DNA from: DAOULY01 sp034414595
GTDB taxonomy: Bacteria; Chloroflexota; Dehalococcoidia; SZUA-161; JAUWZY01
Assembly (NCBI GenBank): GCA_034414595.1
Contig: DAOULY010000014.1
Location: forward strand, 1 to 64,000
Direction of reading: 5' to 3'
Length of the DNA: 64,000 bases
This document shows, piece by piece, positions 17,697 through 26,867 of the stretch; position 1 is the stretch's first letter, and every line of letters starts with the position of its first letter. The translations under genes were made by a program, and so were the position numbers. The notes beneath the pieces were generated by a model, which ran no database searches, was not told the DNA's origin, and was given only the letters and a program-made list of their open reading frames with translations.

Positions 17697-19934
17697 TCAA
17701 TACTGCTTAACCTTGTACACCTTACACAACGCTGTTTTCAACGGCCAGCCCCCGGAGAGCTTGTTGCACACATCTGGGTCATCATCGGTGAGCACATTTA
17801 CATTGGACTCCCAGACCCCGTGTAGCCATGGCTCTTCTCCGGGAAGCTCCGGAAACCACCAACCATGCTCAGCGTGCACCACCCTGGGGTCGATGCCATC
17901 GAACAATTGGCATTTCATCCTTATCCTGCCCCGTGGGGACTCGATCCAGACCCAATCGCCGCTCCCTATTCCCAATTTGGCTGCTGTGTCCGGGTGGATC
18001 TGCATGGTGGGGTGGGGCCGCTTGCGCCTTATGGAATCAATTTGGCGGTGCTCAGAGTGGAAGTAGGGCTGAATTCTGCCGCCGGTTATCAGCATCAGCG
18101 GGTACTCCTTGGCCACCTCCGGCTTGGTCAGCGGGTTCTCGTGGGATTCCTCATAACGCGGCAGTGGGTCGTATCCCAGCTGCTCAAAGATGGTTGAATA
18201 TAGCTCGGCCTTCCCCGTAGGTGTGCCGAAGCCCTGTCTTTCATACTTCTTGAAATCCTTCGGCGGGTCTTCGAACCCTCCTTGAGCCATGAACTCCTTG
18301 AAAGTGAGACCGATGGGCTCCAATTGCCAATTGAAAACTGCTTCGTAGTCCTCCCAGGGCCAGTGCTGTTCCTGACCCACTCGTAGTCCGATGCCGCGCA
18401 TAATGTCATAATCGGTCCTGTGGTCAAACTCCCCTGGTATCGCCGATGGCAATGCCTTCTCTCCACCTCTGATGGTGTTGTCCGTGGACATCAAGGTGAA
18501 CAGGTAGGGCCGTTCCATCCACGGTGTGACTGGGAGCACATAATCGGCAAGCTCAGCAGTTGGGGTCAGCCAGTGGTCCAGAACCACGTGGAGGTCCAAT
18601 CTTTTCAGCGCCTTGTGGATGAGCTTGACATTAGGCCCGGTAATCATGGGATTGCTGGCCAGGTGTATCAGCGCCTTGACTGGGTAGGGCTCGCCGCTGA
18701 TCATGGCCCGATAGACGCTGGGGGCATGGGCCCCTGCCGAGCCGCGGTCTACCGAGAATCTCTTGCCCCACACTCTCAATACATGGGGCATAATGGCATC
18801 GCGCCCCGGCCAGCCGATCACCTTGAAGCGGTCTGTGCCGATTTGCTTCTTTTTTTGCTCCGGTGATAACATCTCGCTGAGATCCAGTTCGGACTCGATA
18901 TGGCAGCGGGCAGGCCCGGTCATGTAATCACCGCCGTCAACGTCGACGCTCCCGGTGAGCATGCTCAATATGAATTTGGCGTGGATGGCTTCGATAGAAG
19001 TGCTCAGTTGCTCCGTCCCCATGCCGTTGGTAGTCACCGCCGGGGTATTCTGGGCATACAATCTGGCAGCTTCCCGGATCTTCTCCGCAGGGAGCCAGGT
19101 GATTTCGGTTACCTTTTCCGGGGGATACTCTTTAGCCCTCTCCCTGAGCTCGGCGAATCCGTGGCACCAGTTCTCCACAAATTCCTTGTTATATAGCTCC
19201 TCCTCAATAATCACATTTATCATAGACAGGAGCAGCGCGGCATCGGTGCCTGGCCTGAGCTGAAGCCAGATGTCGGCCTTCTCCGCTGATTCCGTCCGCC
19301 TTGGGTCCACCACAATGACCTTGACGCCAAGCTTTTTGGCATCGCGCACCGATGGCCACATGCGTACTCGGGACTGTCGGGGGTTGATCCCCAGAAGGAG
19401 CATGCATTTGGTCTTCGGCCCCTTAGCTCCGGTTTCGATGAAAAGCTGGGTTCTATGGCGTGGTGGCCAACCCAGCAGCATTGCGCCGGGGTTAATGCAT
19501 GGGTTATGGCAGATGCTGGCGGCACCCATATAATTGGGGCTGCCGAAGGTATTCATGAAGCGACCGATAGTCCAGCACATGGTCCGCTGAGTGCCGCTTT
19601 CCAGTGCCAGCGTCTCTGCCCCGTACTTCCCCTTCAACTCGCCTAACTTCGCGCCGATCTCGTCAAAAGCTTGATCCCAGGATATCGTTTGCCACTTTCC
19701 CTCGCCCTTCTCCCCAGCTCTCTTCAGCGGAAAGTGCACCCGATATGGGTGCTCCATGAACTCCCTCATCCCCCGCAATCTCAAACAGGCCACTATAGGG
19801 GGGTAAACTTTGTCCCACAAGGGGTAGGATTGGTCCGGCTCCACTTTGATCAGCCTGCCATTCTCGCTGTAGACCAGAACTCGGCATTTGGCGTGACACC
19901 ATTCGCACACTGCTTTCTTCACTTCTTGAGCCAT
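17697..19934 (-). CDS. Molybdopterin/tungstopterin oxidoreductase, acetylene hydratase-like clade of the DMSO reductase family
   Basis: The 745-residue protein has an N-terminal [4Fe-4S] motif Cys10, Cys13, Cys17 and Cys50, then the Mo/W-bisPGD domains and the C-terminal cap. Stretches such as RPGTDAALLLSMINVI and YNKEFVENWCHGF are those I associate with acetylene hydratase and pyrogallol transhydroxylase. The likely metal ligand is Cys142, followed by His143, as in formate dehydrogenases. The residue after the second cluster cysteine is His14, where acetylene hydratase has its catalytic Asp13, so acetylene hydration is unlikely. No Tat signal is present, so the enzyme is cytoplasmic. A small structured RNA gene is encoded upstream on the same strand. 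Substrate unknown; hydroxylation or dehydroxylation of an organic compound fits the clade. Confidence 0.8.
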   Translation of the reverse strand: MAQEVKKAVCEWCHAKCRVLVYSENGRLIKVEPDQSYPLWDKVYPPIVACLRLRGMREFMEHPYRVHFPLKRAGEKGEGKWQTISWDQAFDEIGAKLGELKGKYGAETLALESGTQRTMCWTIGRFMNTFGSPNYMGAASICHNPCINPGAMLLGWPPRHRTQLFIETGAKGPKTKCMLLLGINPRQSRVRMWPSVRDAKKLGVKVIVVDPRRTESAEKADIWLQLRPGTDAALLLSMINVIIEEELYNKEFVENWCHGFAELRERAKEYPPEKVTEITWLPAEKIREAARLYAQNTPAVTTNGMGTEQLSTSIEAIHAKFILSMLTGSVDVDGGDYMTGPARCHIESELDLSEMLSPEQKKKQIGTDRFKVIGWPGRDAIMPHVLRVWGKRFSVDRGSAGAHAPSVYRAMISGEPYPVKALIHLASNPMITGPNVKLIHKALKRLDLHVVLDHWLTPTAELADYVLPVTPWMERPYLFTLMSTDNTIRGGEKALPSAIPGEFDHRTDYDIMRGIGLRVGQEQHWPWEDYEAVFNWQLEPIGLTFKEFMAQGGFEDPPKDFKKYERQGFGTPTGKAELYSTIFEQLGYDPLPRYEESHENPLTKPEVAKEYPLMLITGGRIQPYFHSEHRQIDSIRRKRPHPTMQIHPDTAAKLGIGSGDWVWIESPRGRIRMKCQLFDGIDPRVVHAEHGWWFPELPGEEPWLHGVWESNVNVLTDDDPDVCNKLSGGWPLKTALCKVYKVKQY

Positions 19935-20127
19935 GTTATAATACCTCCCCGCGGAAGATTTCTGACCCGCTTGCTTCAGGATTATGAGTCCTGAGGTGTC
20001 TGGTTGTCAAGGTGTTCACGACAGGATATAAACTGCACATAATGCCATCTACCCTGCTTCGTGTGGGGGGATCCCTATCAGCTGCGTGCCCAGTCTGAGT
20101 TTAGCAGATAGCGTAGGACTTGGAAGG

Positions 20128-20250
20128 GAAAAAGAATATCCCGGGTGCTCTCTCCTTTCGCTGACGCCTCACGACCTCCTCACATCCCGTTCAGCTTGCG
20201 CTGACCCTCTAGGCCGTCCTGCCAGCGATTCCGGTTTGACCACCCGGGAT
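20128..20250 (-). ncRNA. Unclassified structured RNA, about 120 nt
   Basis: The RNA reads on the minus strand. It begins at the predicted start site of the promoter at 20257-20285 and ends in a T-run. Its 5' and 3' ends pair perfectly: ATCCCGGGTG (20250-20241) with CACCCGGGAT (20147-20138). Nested inside are UCGCUGGC/GUCAGCGA (8 bp), ACGGCCU/AGGUCGU (7 bp) and the hairpin UCAGC-GCAA-GCUGA with a GNRA tetraloop. The result is a rod with internal loops. The closing stem plus TTCTTTTT could itself be the terminator. I compared it mentally with 5S, SRP, 6S and common riboswitches and found no match. It lies about 190 bases upstream of the Mo/W oxidoreductase gene. The rest of 19935-20348 contains no gene. 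Confidence 0.6.
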
Positions 20251-20256
20251 GATGAT

Positions 20257-20285
20257 TATATAGCACATGTTTTCATTTTTGTCAA
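20257..20285 (-). promoter_or_regulatory. Promoter of the structured RNA
   Basis: On the minus strand TTGACA (20285-20280) is followed after 17 bases by TATATA (20262-20257), with TATAAT overlapping two bases further on. The expected start falls at about 20250, exactly at the first base pair of the RNA's closing stem. Confidence 0.75.
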
Positions 20286-20348
20286 GACCCTTTTCGCCTT
20301 TTTGGAGGATATGTTGAGATTACTATAAAAGTGAATCGTGTCCTTCTC

Positions 20349-22013
20349 TCAGTATGAGCGTCCCTTCTCCTCCCAGATTTTCCTGAGCCCGAGATCCTCG
20401 GCGATTACCTTATAGCAGATGTAACCAGGGCCGCCGCGGACACCGATACCGGGATGCATGGCTGCGGAGGCGAGATACATGTTCTTCACCGGCGCCCGGT
20501 AATTGGAAAGCTCGGGGATAGGCCTGAACCTTCCCTGTTGCCAGGGAACCATAGAGCCCATGCCACAGTGTCCCTGGACGAAGGCCTTGTCCCTCAATGC
20601 GGTGTCATAGGGAGTATGAATGTAGGCCCCAATGATATTGTCCCGGGTCATGTTAGGGGCATACCATTGCCACTGCTTCATGACCTCATCAGCCAGCCTG
20701 GTCTTCATCTTTAGCCATTCCCGCTCTGAGAGGAATCTGAGCGGGCAGAGGTATTCCTCCCAGACCGCCTCGTGCTTGCCTTCCGGGACCCTGTTCCGGG
20801 CAAACTGGCTATCATTCCAAATCTGACCGACGAGCCTTGAGGGCATGCCATTGGCGAAGATCTCAGCTTTGAATTTCGTGGCCACATAATCCGGGTCCTT
20901 GGGCACGAGCACCTTGGTGGGTAGCCAAGCGCTATCCGGGTCATAGTCAACAGATTTGTACCGCGGCGCTTCGTGGAGAGCAAGATGGACATAGGAAACC
21001 ATACAGTCGTCGTAGTTGATGTTTTTTATCCTTTTCGTTATCTTGGGGCTCACATAATCAGGCCCAAGGAGCCTGTTCATGCTCTGATCAATATCCAGAT
21101 TGCTGACCACCAACTTCTTGGCCTCGATCTCGGTCCCATCCGCCAGGCGAACGCCTTTGGCAATGCCATTTTCCACAAGCACCTTGTCCACCTCATGATG
21201 GACGAAGAACTTGCCTCCCAGCTCGCTGAGTGCCTTTTGCAAAGCGTGGACTACGGCGTGCGTGCCACCAAAGGGGATGAAAGAGGCAGAGATAGTGAAC
21301 ACCACTACCAGGGCTTCCAGGCAATTCACCGGGGAAAGTGTTTGGTCGGGATAGGCGCCTGTGAAGGTCATGAGCCGCCTCATGGCATAGCACTGCATCT
21401 CCGGGCTGTCCCACAGGTCATAGGATAGCTGGGCGATGCTCATCACCGACCACACCGGGTCAAAGCCGCTCTCGGTGTCATCCAGCAATATCTCCACAGT
21501 GTCTTTCTGGCCCCAGGGCTTGGGCGGGCCATATAATGCTTCTCTGAAAGGGCCCAGCCACTTATCGCGGAAGTTTTCCAGCAAAAACCGGGCGGTCTCG
21601 GCGTCCTTCTCGGAAAGCCTGGCCACTGCTCTAAGTGTCTTCTCCACATTAGCTTCTGAATACTCAGCCTTGCCGGTCGATCTGTCGACGACGGGAAAAG
21701 CAGGATAGGTCACCACAGCGGTGCCATCGCTGAATATGGCGCCATTGCCGCATTCCGGCCAGTAGGCATCCAAGCCTTTTTCTGCCAATTTAAGGTCATC
21801 GTAGGCGGGGTGGCTGTGGAAACGGGTGGATTGGGCACAGAGGTTGCCGACGAACCCTGGCAAGGGAACTTCTTCAGAACAAGCACCACCACCTATCTCG
21901 TGCTCCTTCTCAAAGACAGCCACGGACAACCCATTCATGGCAAGGTAGCCGGCGGTTATCAGACCATTATGGCCACCGCCAATCACCACTGCATCGTAAC
22001 TCGCATCAGCCAC
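20349..22013 (-). CDS. CrtI/phytoene-desaturase-like FAD oxidoreductase, copy 2
   Basis: The 554-residue protein starts at GTG behind AAAGGAG. It has the FAD motif GGGHNG at 12-17 and the GGGACSEEVPLPGF block, and it ends like copy 1 (EDLGLRKIWEEKGRSY against EDFGLPKVWEEKGRPY). It parallels the protein at 5098-6768 over its whole length, including HHEVDKVL...G-A-GVRL-DGTEIEAK. The two genes are clear paralogues. The pairing of each with a swivel-domain gene suggests one pathway in two versions. It has its own promoter upstream. Substrate unknown. Confidence 0.8.
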   Translation of the reverse strand: MADASYDAVVIGGGHNGLITAGYLAMNGLSVAVFEKEHEIGGGACSEEVPLPGFVGNLCAQSTRFHSHPAYDDLKLAEKGLDAYWPECGNGAIFSDGTAVVTYPAFPVVDRSTGKAEYSEANVEKTLRAVARLSEKDAETARFLLENFRDKWLGPFREALYGPPKPWGQKDTVEILLDDTESGFDPVWSVMSIAQLSYDLWDSPEMQCYAMRRLMTFTGAYPDQTLSPVNCLEALVVVFTISASFIPFGGTHAVVHALQKALSELGGKFFVHHEVDKVLVENGIAKGVRLADGTEIEAKKLVVSNLDIDQSMNRLLGPDYVSPKITKRIKNINYDDCMVSYVHLALHEAPRYKSVDYDPDSAWLPTKVLVPKDPDYVATKFKAEIFANGMPSRLVGQIWNDSQFARNRVPEGKHEAVWEEYLCPLRFLSEREWLKMKTRLADEVMKQWQWYAPNMTRDNIIGAYIHTPYDTALRDKAFVQGHCGMGSMVPWQQGRFRPIPELSNYRAPVKNMYLASAAMHPGIGVRGGPGYICYKVIAEDLGLRKIWEEKGRSY

Positions 22014-22130
22014 TTCTTGCTCCTTTCGTTTGTTCTCAAGATGAGACGCCGCTATGAGCCTTTAACTTGGATAAGGAATCCATAACAAAGCACACGGGTT
22101 GGTAATCCCAACGTTCCAACTTGCTATCCT

Positions 22131-22159
22131 AATACACCATATCAGTGGAAGTTTGTCAA
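22131..22159 (-). promoter_or_regulatory. Promoter for CrtI-like copy 2
   Basis: On the minus strand TTGACA (22159-22154) and TGTATT (22136-22131) are 17 bases apart. The -35 box is perfect and the -10 box matches 4 of 6. It lies about 120 bases before the GTG start at 22013. Confidence 0.5.
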
Positions 22160-22281
22160 GGTATGGGGGTGCACCATTCCAGATTAATAAAGCACATTGA
22201 TTTAGACCGGCAGAAGCAATATGACTATCAGACTACGATTGGTCCGGAAACAGGAATGGCAAAGAGTGAGCAGCCTTCCTA

Positions 22282-22701
22282 TCACTTTTCCCTCAAAGCT
22301 ATTGCTGTGCACAACGCCTTGGCGATGATGGTGCCGTCGGAGGCGGTGGCCACAGCCTCCACTGTTCCCATCGTCCCCCCAAAGTGGACTATCCTTGCCT
22401 CGGCGGTGAGGGTGTCTCCTGGTTTAGGGCCGGCGATATAGCATATGCTCAGCTCTACCCCGATGGTGCCTCGGCCTGTGGAGCCAAAGGCGCAACCGCA
22501 GGTGTGATCCAACAGCCCTGCGATCACACCGCCGTGAGGCCGATTGATCCTGCTGATGTGCTGCGGCCCCAGCGTCAGCCCGACCTTGGCGTAGCCCTCA
22601 TCCAGCTCCACTACCTTCGCCCCGAGCATAGTGGCGAATGGTTCGCAATTGAAGAACTCCGCCATCTTCTGCCATTTCTCTGCATCTTGTTCTTTTCTCA
22701 T
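22282..22701 (-). CDS. PaaI-type hotdog-fold thioesterase
   Basis: The 139-residue single-domain hotdog protein carries the PaaI signature HGGVIAGLLDHTCGCAF, in which the Asp acts in thioester hydrolysis. It also has the usual C-terminal strand block GDTLTAEARIVHFG. Such enzymes hydrolyse aromatic or medium-chain acyl-CoA. It begins five bases after the sbcC stop codon, so it is cotranscribed with sbcCD even though the functions look unrelated. Confidence 0.82.
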   Translation of the reverse strand: MRKEQDAEKWQKMAEFFNCEPFATMLGAKVVELDEGYAKVGLTLGPQHISRINRPHGGVIAGLLDHTCGCAFGSTGRGTIGVELSICYIAGPKPGDTLTAEARIVHFGGTMGTVEAVATASDGTIIAKALCTAIALREK

Positions 22702-22706
22702 CTCAC

Positions 22707-25274
22707 TTAACTCACCTGTATTGTTGAGCCCTCTGCGCTCTTGGTGACCTCGATGCGCACCGGGAACGCATCCTTGAGCTCCTCGATGTGTGTGATCACG
22801 ATTATCTTCTCGAAGTCGTCCTGAATTGAGTTTATCGCTTCTACCAGCTTCTCTCTGCCCGAGCTGTCCTGGCTGCCGAAGCCCTCGTCAATGAACAGCG
22901 TGGGCAGCGGTGCTCCGGCTCGCCGCGCCAACAACTTGGACAGGGCAATGCGCAGGGCGAAATCGATGCGAAAAGCCTCTCCGCCGCTGAACATCTCGTA
23001 GTTGCGCGTGCCCAGCTCGTCTGAGACCTTTATCTCCAAGGTCTCGGCAGGCTCTCCTTTCTTAGTCAGACGCTGTGTCTCAAGCCGCACGCCCATCCTG
23101 TTGTCGGTCATCCGGGCGAGCATTCTGTTGGCCTCGTCCTCAAGTTCAGGAAGCACCTGCTCGATGATAAGAGCCGGGATGCCCTTCTTGCTAAAGGCCA
23201 AGGCCAGCTCGTCGTAGATGCCTCTCTCCTCCGCGGCCCAGGCCAGACCTTTGACCTTTTCCTCTCTGCTCCTCTCCAGATCAGCACAATGTTCCAGCTT
23301 CTGATTTATGGCGCCCAATGCTTGGCGCAGCTGCGCTTGGCGGGAAAGCAGGGCACTGTGGGCATTTTCTGCCTCAGCCAGCTTGGTTGTGACTTCGGGC
23401 AAAGCTGCAAGCTCCTGTGTCAATGCTGCCTGTCTCTGAACCTCGGCATCGCGGGAGGAACGCCAGCGGCTGGCACTTTCCTCGGCCCTGGCCGACAACG
23501 CTCTCTCCCGGTCTATAGACCCTCTTGCTTCAGCGAGTTTTCGCTTGGAGTCCTCGAATGCGTTGAGCTCGGCCAGATGCTCCCAGACCAGCTTATGTCT
23601 TTCTGGATCGTAGTCCAGACTCTTTATCCGGGCCTCCAGTTCTCTGAACGCTGCCTTTTCGGTCAGGGCAAACTCCTCTCTCTGAAGTATCTCTGCCAGC
23701 TGAGCCAGACGCGATCTGTCCCATTCCAGCTTGGCTGTAGCCTCCTGAGCTTCATCGAGTCCCTTCTTCAGTGCTATCTCGCGACCTTGAGCCGTGGCCC
23801 GCTCTTTACTTATCCTGGTCTCAAGCTGAGTTACTTCGCCGGTCACCTCTTGCAGCTCGCTTTCCTTCTGCGCCAGCTCCGATTCATTACCATGATGAGC
23901 CTTGGCCTTGGCTTCCTCGTCCTGCTCATACTTGGTGATGATCCGCTCCCGGCCCTCAATGCCAAGCTCGGTCTCGCAGAGCGGACAACGCAGGCCATCG
24001 CCCCGTAGCTGCTCTACTTTGGACTTGAGCTCTGCTATCTCCACTTCGAGCTGAGCATTGGTCGCCTTCAGCAGGTGGATCTGACCTGATAACTCCTGTC
24101 CCTGCACTCTCTTTTGGTTCAGTTCCCGCTCCATCTCATCGAGCTGAGCCGAATCAGCCTGAATCTGGCGCAGTTCTTGCTCCAGCCCGGGCGCTGCTTC
24201 CGACTTGGCCTGCAATCTGTTTACCTCGTTCTGAAGCACACTTTGCTCTGTGATCAGCTCATTCCTGGCAGCTGTAAGCGCCTGCTCCAACCGGTTCTTA
24301 TCCTCTGTGAGGCCGTGAAGTTGCCTGAGCTTTTCGTTTAGCTCTTGATCTTCGCTTTTAGCTGCCAGCAGCTCACCGTATTTCGCCTCTATCTCTGAAC
24401 TCAGCTCCAGAATGGACTCAAACTCCTGCACCCTCTGCCGGTGCTCGCTGAGCTGGTGCTCCAGCGAATTCAGCTCTGCCTCTGCCTGTGCGATCCTTTT
24501 CTCTGCCTCCGAGAGCTGCTCCTTTTTGAGTTCCAACCCGTTCTTTTCCTGGTGCAACTCATCGAGCGCTGCCCTCTGCTCCTCTATTTGAGCTTCGAGT
24601 TCCGCTGATAGTGCCTGCACCTCATAGAGTTCGGCCTGATAACCATCCTTCTTGGCCAGCTCCTCGTCTATTTCCCTTACTCCTCTCTCCAATTCGCTTT
24701 GGCTCCGTTCTCTTTCCCTAGCCAGTTCCTTGGCCTGGTCTTCGAGCTCGTCGTACAGCGATAGATGCAAGATGTTCACCAGCACCTGTTTTCTTTCCGC
24801 AGGCGTCTTCTTGGTGGTAAATTCGTTGGCCCGGCCCTGGAGTAGCAAAGCGCTATTGATGAAAGTGTCATAATCCAGGCGCAGGATGTCGACTATCTTG
24901 CGCTGTGTCTCGGTGATGGTGTTGCCACTGATGGATGTAAAGCCCTGCTCTGTAGCCACCTGAAGCTCCAGGACTGGTGCTGCTGCCCGTTTCAGCCCTG
25001 CTTTGGTCCGCTTGCGGATGACCCGATACTGGTTTTCTCCTGAGGCGAACTCGAGCTCGACTTCCATATCCGCTTGACCGATGTGAATGAGGTCATCGTC
25101 GCTGCGGGACCTTGCCTTGCCCCAGAGGGCCCAGGTGATAGCATCGATGAGCGCTGACTTACCATTGCCGTTGTCGCCGCAGAGGCAGGCCACATGGAAG
25201 CCATCGAAGTGCAGCGGGGGCACGTTATCCCGGTAGCACATGAAATTTCGTAACGCGAGCTTTATCGGTATCAT
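22707..25274 (-). CDS. sbcC: DNA repair exonuclease ATPase SbcC/Rad50
   Basis: The ATG at 25274 (MIPIKLALRNFMCYRD) is the family start, giving 855 residues. Walker A is GDNGNGKS at 33-40. Long coiled coils flank a zinc hook, CPLC, with Cys430 and Cys433 almost exactly in the middle. The ABC signature FSGGEAFRIDFALR and Walker B (PTLFIDEGFG) are at the C-terminus. It forms the SbcCD (Rad50-Mre11) complex that opens hairpins and processes double-strand breaks. SbcD is encoded upstream at 26868. The two are separated by a metallo-hydrolase gene, which is unusual because sbcD and sbcC normally abut. Confidence 0.93.
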   Translation of the reverse strand: MIPIKLALRNFMCYRDNVPPLHFDGFHVACLCGDNGNGKSALIDAITWALWGKARSRSDDDLIHIGQADMEVELEFASGENQYRVIRKRTKAGLKRAAAPVLELQVATEQGFTSISGNTITETQRKIVDILRLDYDTFINSALLLQGRANEFTTKKTPAERKQVLVNILHLSLYDELEDQAKELARERERSQSELERGVREIDEELAKKDGYQAELYEVQALSAELEAQIEEQRAALDELHQEKNGLELKKEQLSEAEKRIAQAEAELNSLEHQLSEHRQRVQEFESILELSSEIEAKYGELLAAKSEDQELNEKLRQLHGLTEDKNRLEQALTAARNELITEQSVLQNEVNRLQAKSEAAPGLEQELRQIQADSAQLDEMERELNQKRVQGQELSGQIHLLKATNAQLEVEIAELKSKVEQLRGDGLRCPLCETELGIEGRERIITKYEQDEEAKAKAHHGNESELAQKESELQEVTGEVTQLETRISKERATAQGREIALKKGLDEAQEATAKLEWDRSRLAQLAEILQREEFALTEKAAFRELEARIKSLDYDPERHKLVWEHLAELNAFEDSKRKLAEARGSIDRERALSARAEESASRWRSSRDAEVQRQAALTQELAALPEVTTKLAEAENAHSALLSRQAQLRQALGAINQKLEHCADLERSREEKVKGLAWAAEERGIYDELALAFSKKGIPALIIEQVLPELEDEANRMLARMTDNRMGVRLETQRLTKKGEPAETLEIKVSDELGTRNYEMFSGGEAFRIDFALRIALSKLLARRAGAPLPTLFIDEGFGSQDSSGREKLVEAINSIQDDFEKIIVITHIEELKDAFPVRIEVTKSAEGSTIQVS

Positions 25275-25288
25275 CTTTGTTTTCGTTC

Positions 25289-26863
25289 CTAAGAGATGGA
25301 GATCGTTTGCCCCTCCTCGGGAATGCGCACCTCGATTCCAGCGGCTTCCAGCTGGCGGAAATATTCGGGATTTTCGGTGTGAATTGGAATCAGAGCCTTG
25401 GGCCCGATTTGCTTGATGAGTTCGAGAAGCTCGGGGCCGCTGGCATGGCCTGAGGCATGATAGCCCCTTTCCTCTTCTGGTGTCTCCCATCTCGATGGCT
25501 CTACCTCTACAGGGAGCCCAATGCGGGTGATCTTGAAGTGGTCAAGCCAGTTATGAAGACGCTTGAAATCAAGCTGCTGTTCTTCGTTGTGGGCCTCGCT
25601 TGAGGAGTAGAGGTAGATGCTCCCCTCCGCGGGCCTGAGGGTGGGCAATTCATTGATGTCGAAGAAGCTGAAGCAGAGGATATAAGAGTCCTGCTGCTGG
25701 CGGATATCCTCCGGCGTCGCCATTTTGGACTGGTACCTCTTCCGGATTTCCTTTTCCCAGTTGTCCATTCTGGCCTTGGCGTCGTCGTAGATGCTGATGG
25801 TCGCATCTGAGGCGTCGGGCACTTCTGAGGATGCATGGCGCATGGCCTGCAAGAGGTAGGCATCCCGGGTGGATATAACGAGGGAGCGGCCTGTCTCTTT
25901 GGCTATCTGGAGAAAGCTGAGCAGGCGCTCCACGTTTCGGGGGCCGAAGTCAGCGATGACCAGGGACTTGGCCTTGCTCACCGCATTCAAAGCGTTGGCG
26001 TAGACCTCTGCCTCGCTGACCTGTGTGCTCTCCTCGACGTTAGTTCCCTCGCAGATAAGCGCTGTGGGCTTCAGTTGAGCCGCCCTCTGCACAAAATCAG
26101 CTGTGCAGTGGCCCTTACCGCCGTGGAGCCTGAGGTCTCCGCTGTAGACTATCCAGCCACAGCTTGTCTCGACGGAGAAAGCAGCGGCGCCGAAGATGGA
26201 GTGATCGACGGGGAAGCACCTCAGTGGCAGGTTCCCTATTTTGCCTGCTTCCTGTAACGGCTCGGGTTGTAACTCCCGACCCCCAGGGGTGCGTTGCCAG
26301 AACTTGTGGGCTTCTGAGGCCAGGGCATCGATGTCGAAGATGCGAAACGGCCTCTGTTGGCAGGGCACAGTTTTCCAATTGGCGGACTGAAGCACCCCTT
26401 CTCTTTTCTCCTTGGGAATGGCGTAGCATACTTCCTTCTCGAAGTCCGCCCTGCTGCTGTCCTGAATTGCCTTGGTGGTGAAGGCAGTCATGGCGGTGGT
26501 GTAGATGGGTATATCCTGGCGGAGGAATGAGATGAAGCCGCTGTGGTCGAGGTGGGCGTGAGACAGGAGCACGCCGTCCACGGTGAGCTCACGATACAGC
26601 GGCGATGCGCAGCACCCTTGCCAGAGCTCCTCATCCAAAATCAGGTCGTCGCGATAGAGCCCGTGAAGAGGTGGCAGAAGTCCCAGCTCCAGCAGGTCGA
26701 GGAGACCAGCACCAGCGCGGGGATTGAGGTATTCCTCGAAGTAGCGATAGCGCTTGGCGAAGGAGGTGCCGAAGTCGAAGAATAGCCGTGTCTCACCGTC
26801 CTCGAGCAGAACCTTATTCCCCCCGATCTCCCTGACTCCACCGTAGCAGGTTAACTTGACCAT
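25289..26863 (-). CDS. MBL-fold / beta-CASP (RNase J-like) hydrolase between sbcD and sbcC
   Basis: The start is the ATG at 26863 (MVKLTCYGGVREIGG), four bases after the sbcD stop, giving 524 residues. The zinc-binding motif SHAHLDHSG, the Asp in YSGDLRLHGG, and the C-terminal ALIPIHTENPEYF block (His of beta-CASP motif C) place it with the RNase J / CPSF-type nucleases. It is shorter than typical RNase J and lacks the C-terminal domain. Cotranscription with sbcD and sbcC suggests a third nuclease working on DNA or RNA ends with the SbcCD complex. That link is inference from position. Confidence 0.78.
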   Translation of the reverse strand: MVKLTCYGGVREIGGNKVLLEDGETRLFFDFGTSFAKRYRYFEEYLNPRAGAGLLDLLELGLLPPLHGLYRDDLILDEELWQGCCASPLYRELTVDGVLLSHAHLDHSGFISFLRQDIPIYTTAMTAFTTKAIQDSSRADFEKEVCYAIPKEKREGVLQSANWKTVPCQQRPFRIFDIDALASEAHKFWQRTPGGRELQPEPLQEAGKIGNLPLRCFPVDHSIFGAAAFSVETSCGWIVYSGDLRLHGGKGHCTADFVQRAAQLKPTALICEGTNVEESTQVSEAEVYANALNAVSKAKSLVIADFGPRNVERLLSFLQIAKETGRSLVISTRDAYLLQAMRHASSEVPDASDATISIYDDAKARMDNWEKEIRKRYQSKMATPEDIRQQQDSYILCFSFFDINELPTLRPAEGSIYLYSSSEAHNEEQQLDFKRLHNWLDHFKITRIGLPVEVEPSRWETPEEERGYHASGHASGPELLELIKQIGPKALIPIHTENPEYFRQLEAAGIEVRIPEEGQTISIS

Positions 26864-26867
26864 AGCT

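Noticed and set aside
17697..19934. Acetylene hydratase
   Set aside because: The catalytic Asp that follows the second cluster cysteine is His here, so only clade membership is claimed.
20128..20250. 5S rRNA, SRP RNA or 6S RNA
   Set aside because: Size and rod shape are suggestive, but the 5S CCGAAC block and the SRP GGAAG...AGCAG loop are missing, and it is shorter than known 6S RNAs.
23289..24008. Plus-strand 239-residue frame inside sbcC
   Set aside because: It lies antisense to the sbcC coiled coil, where skewed composition produces long open frames.
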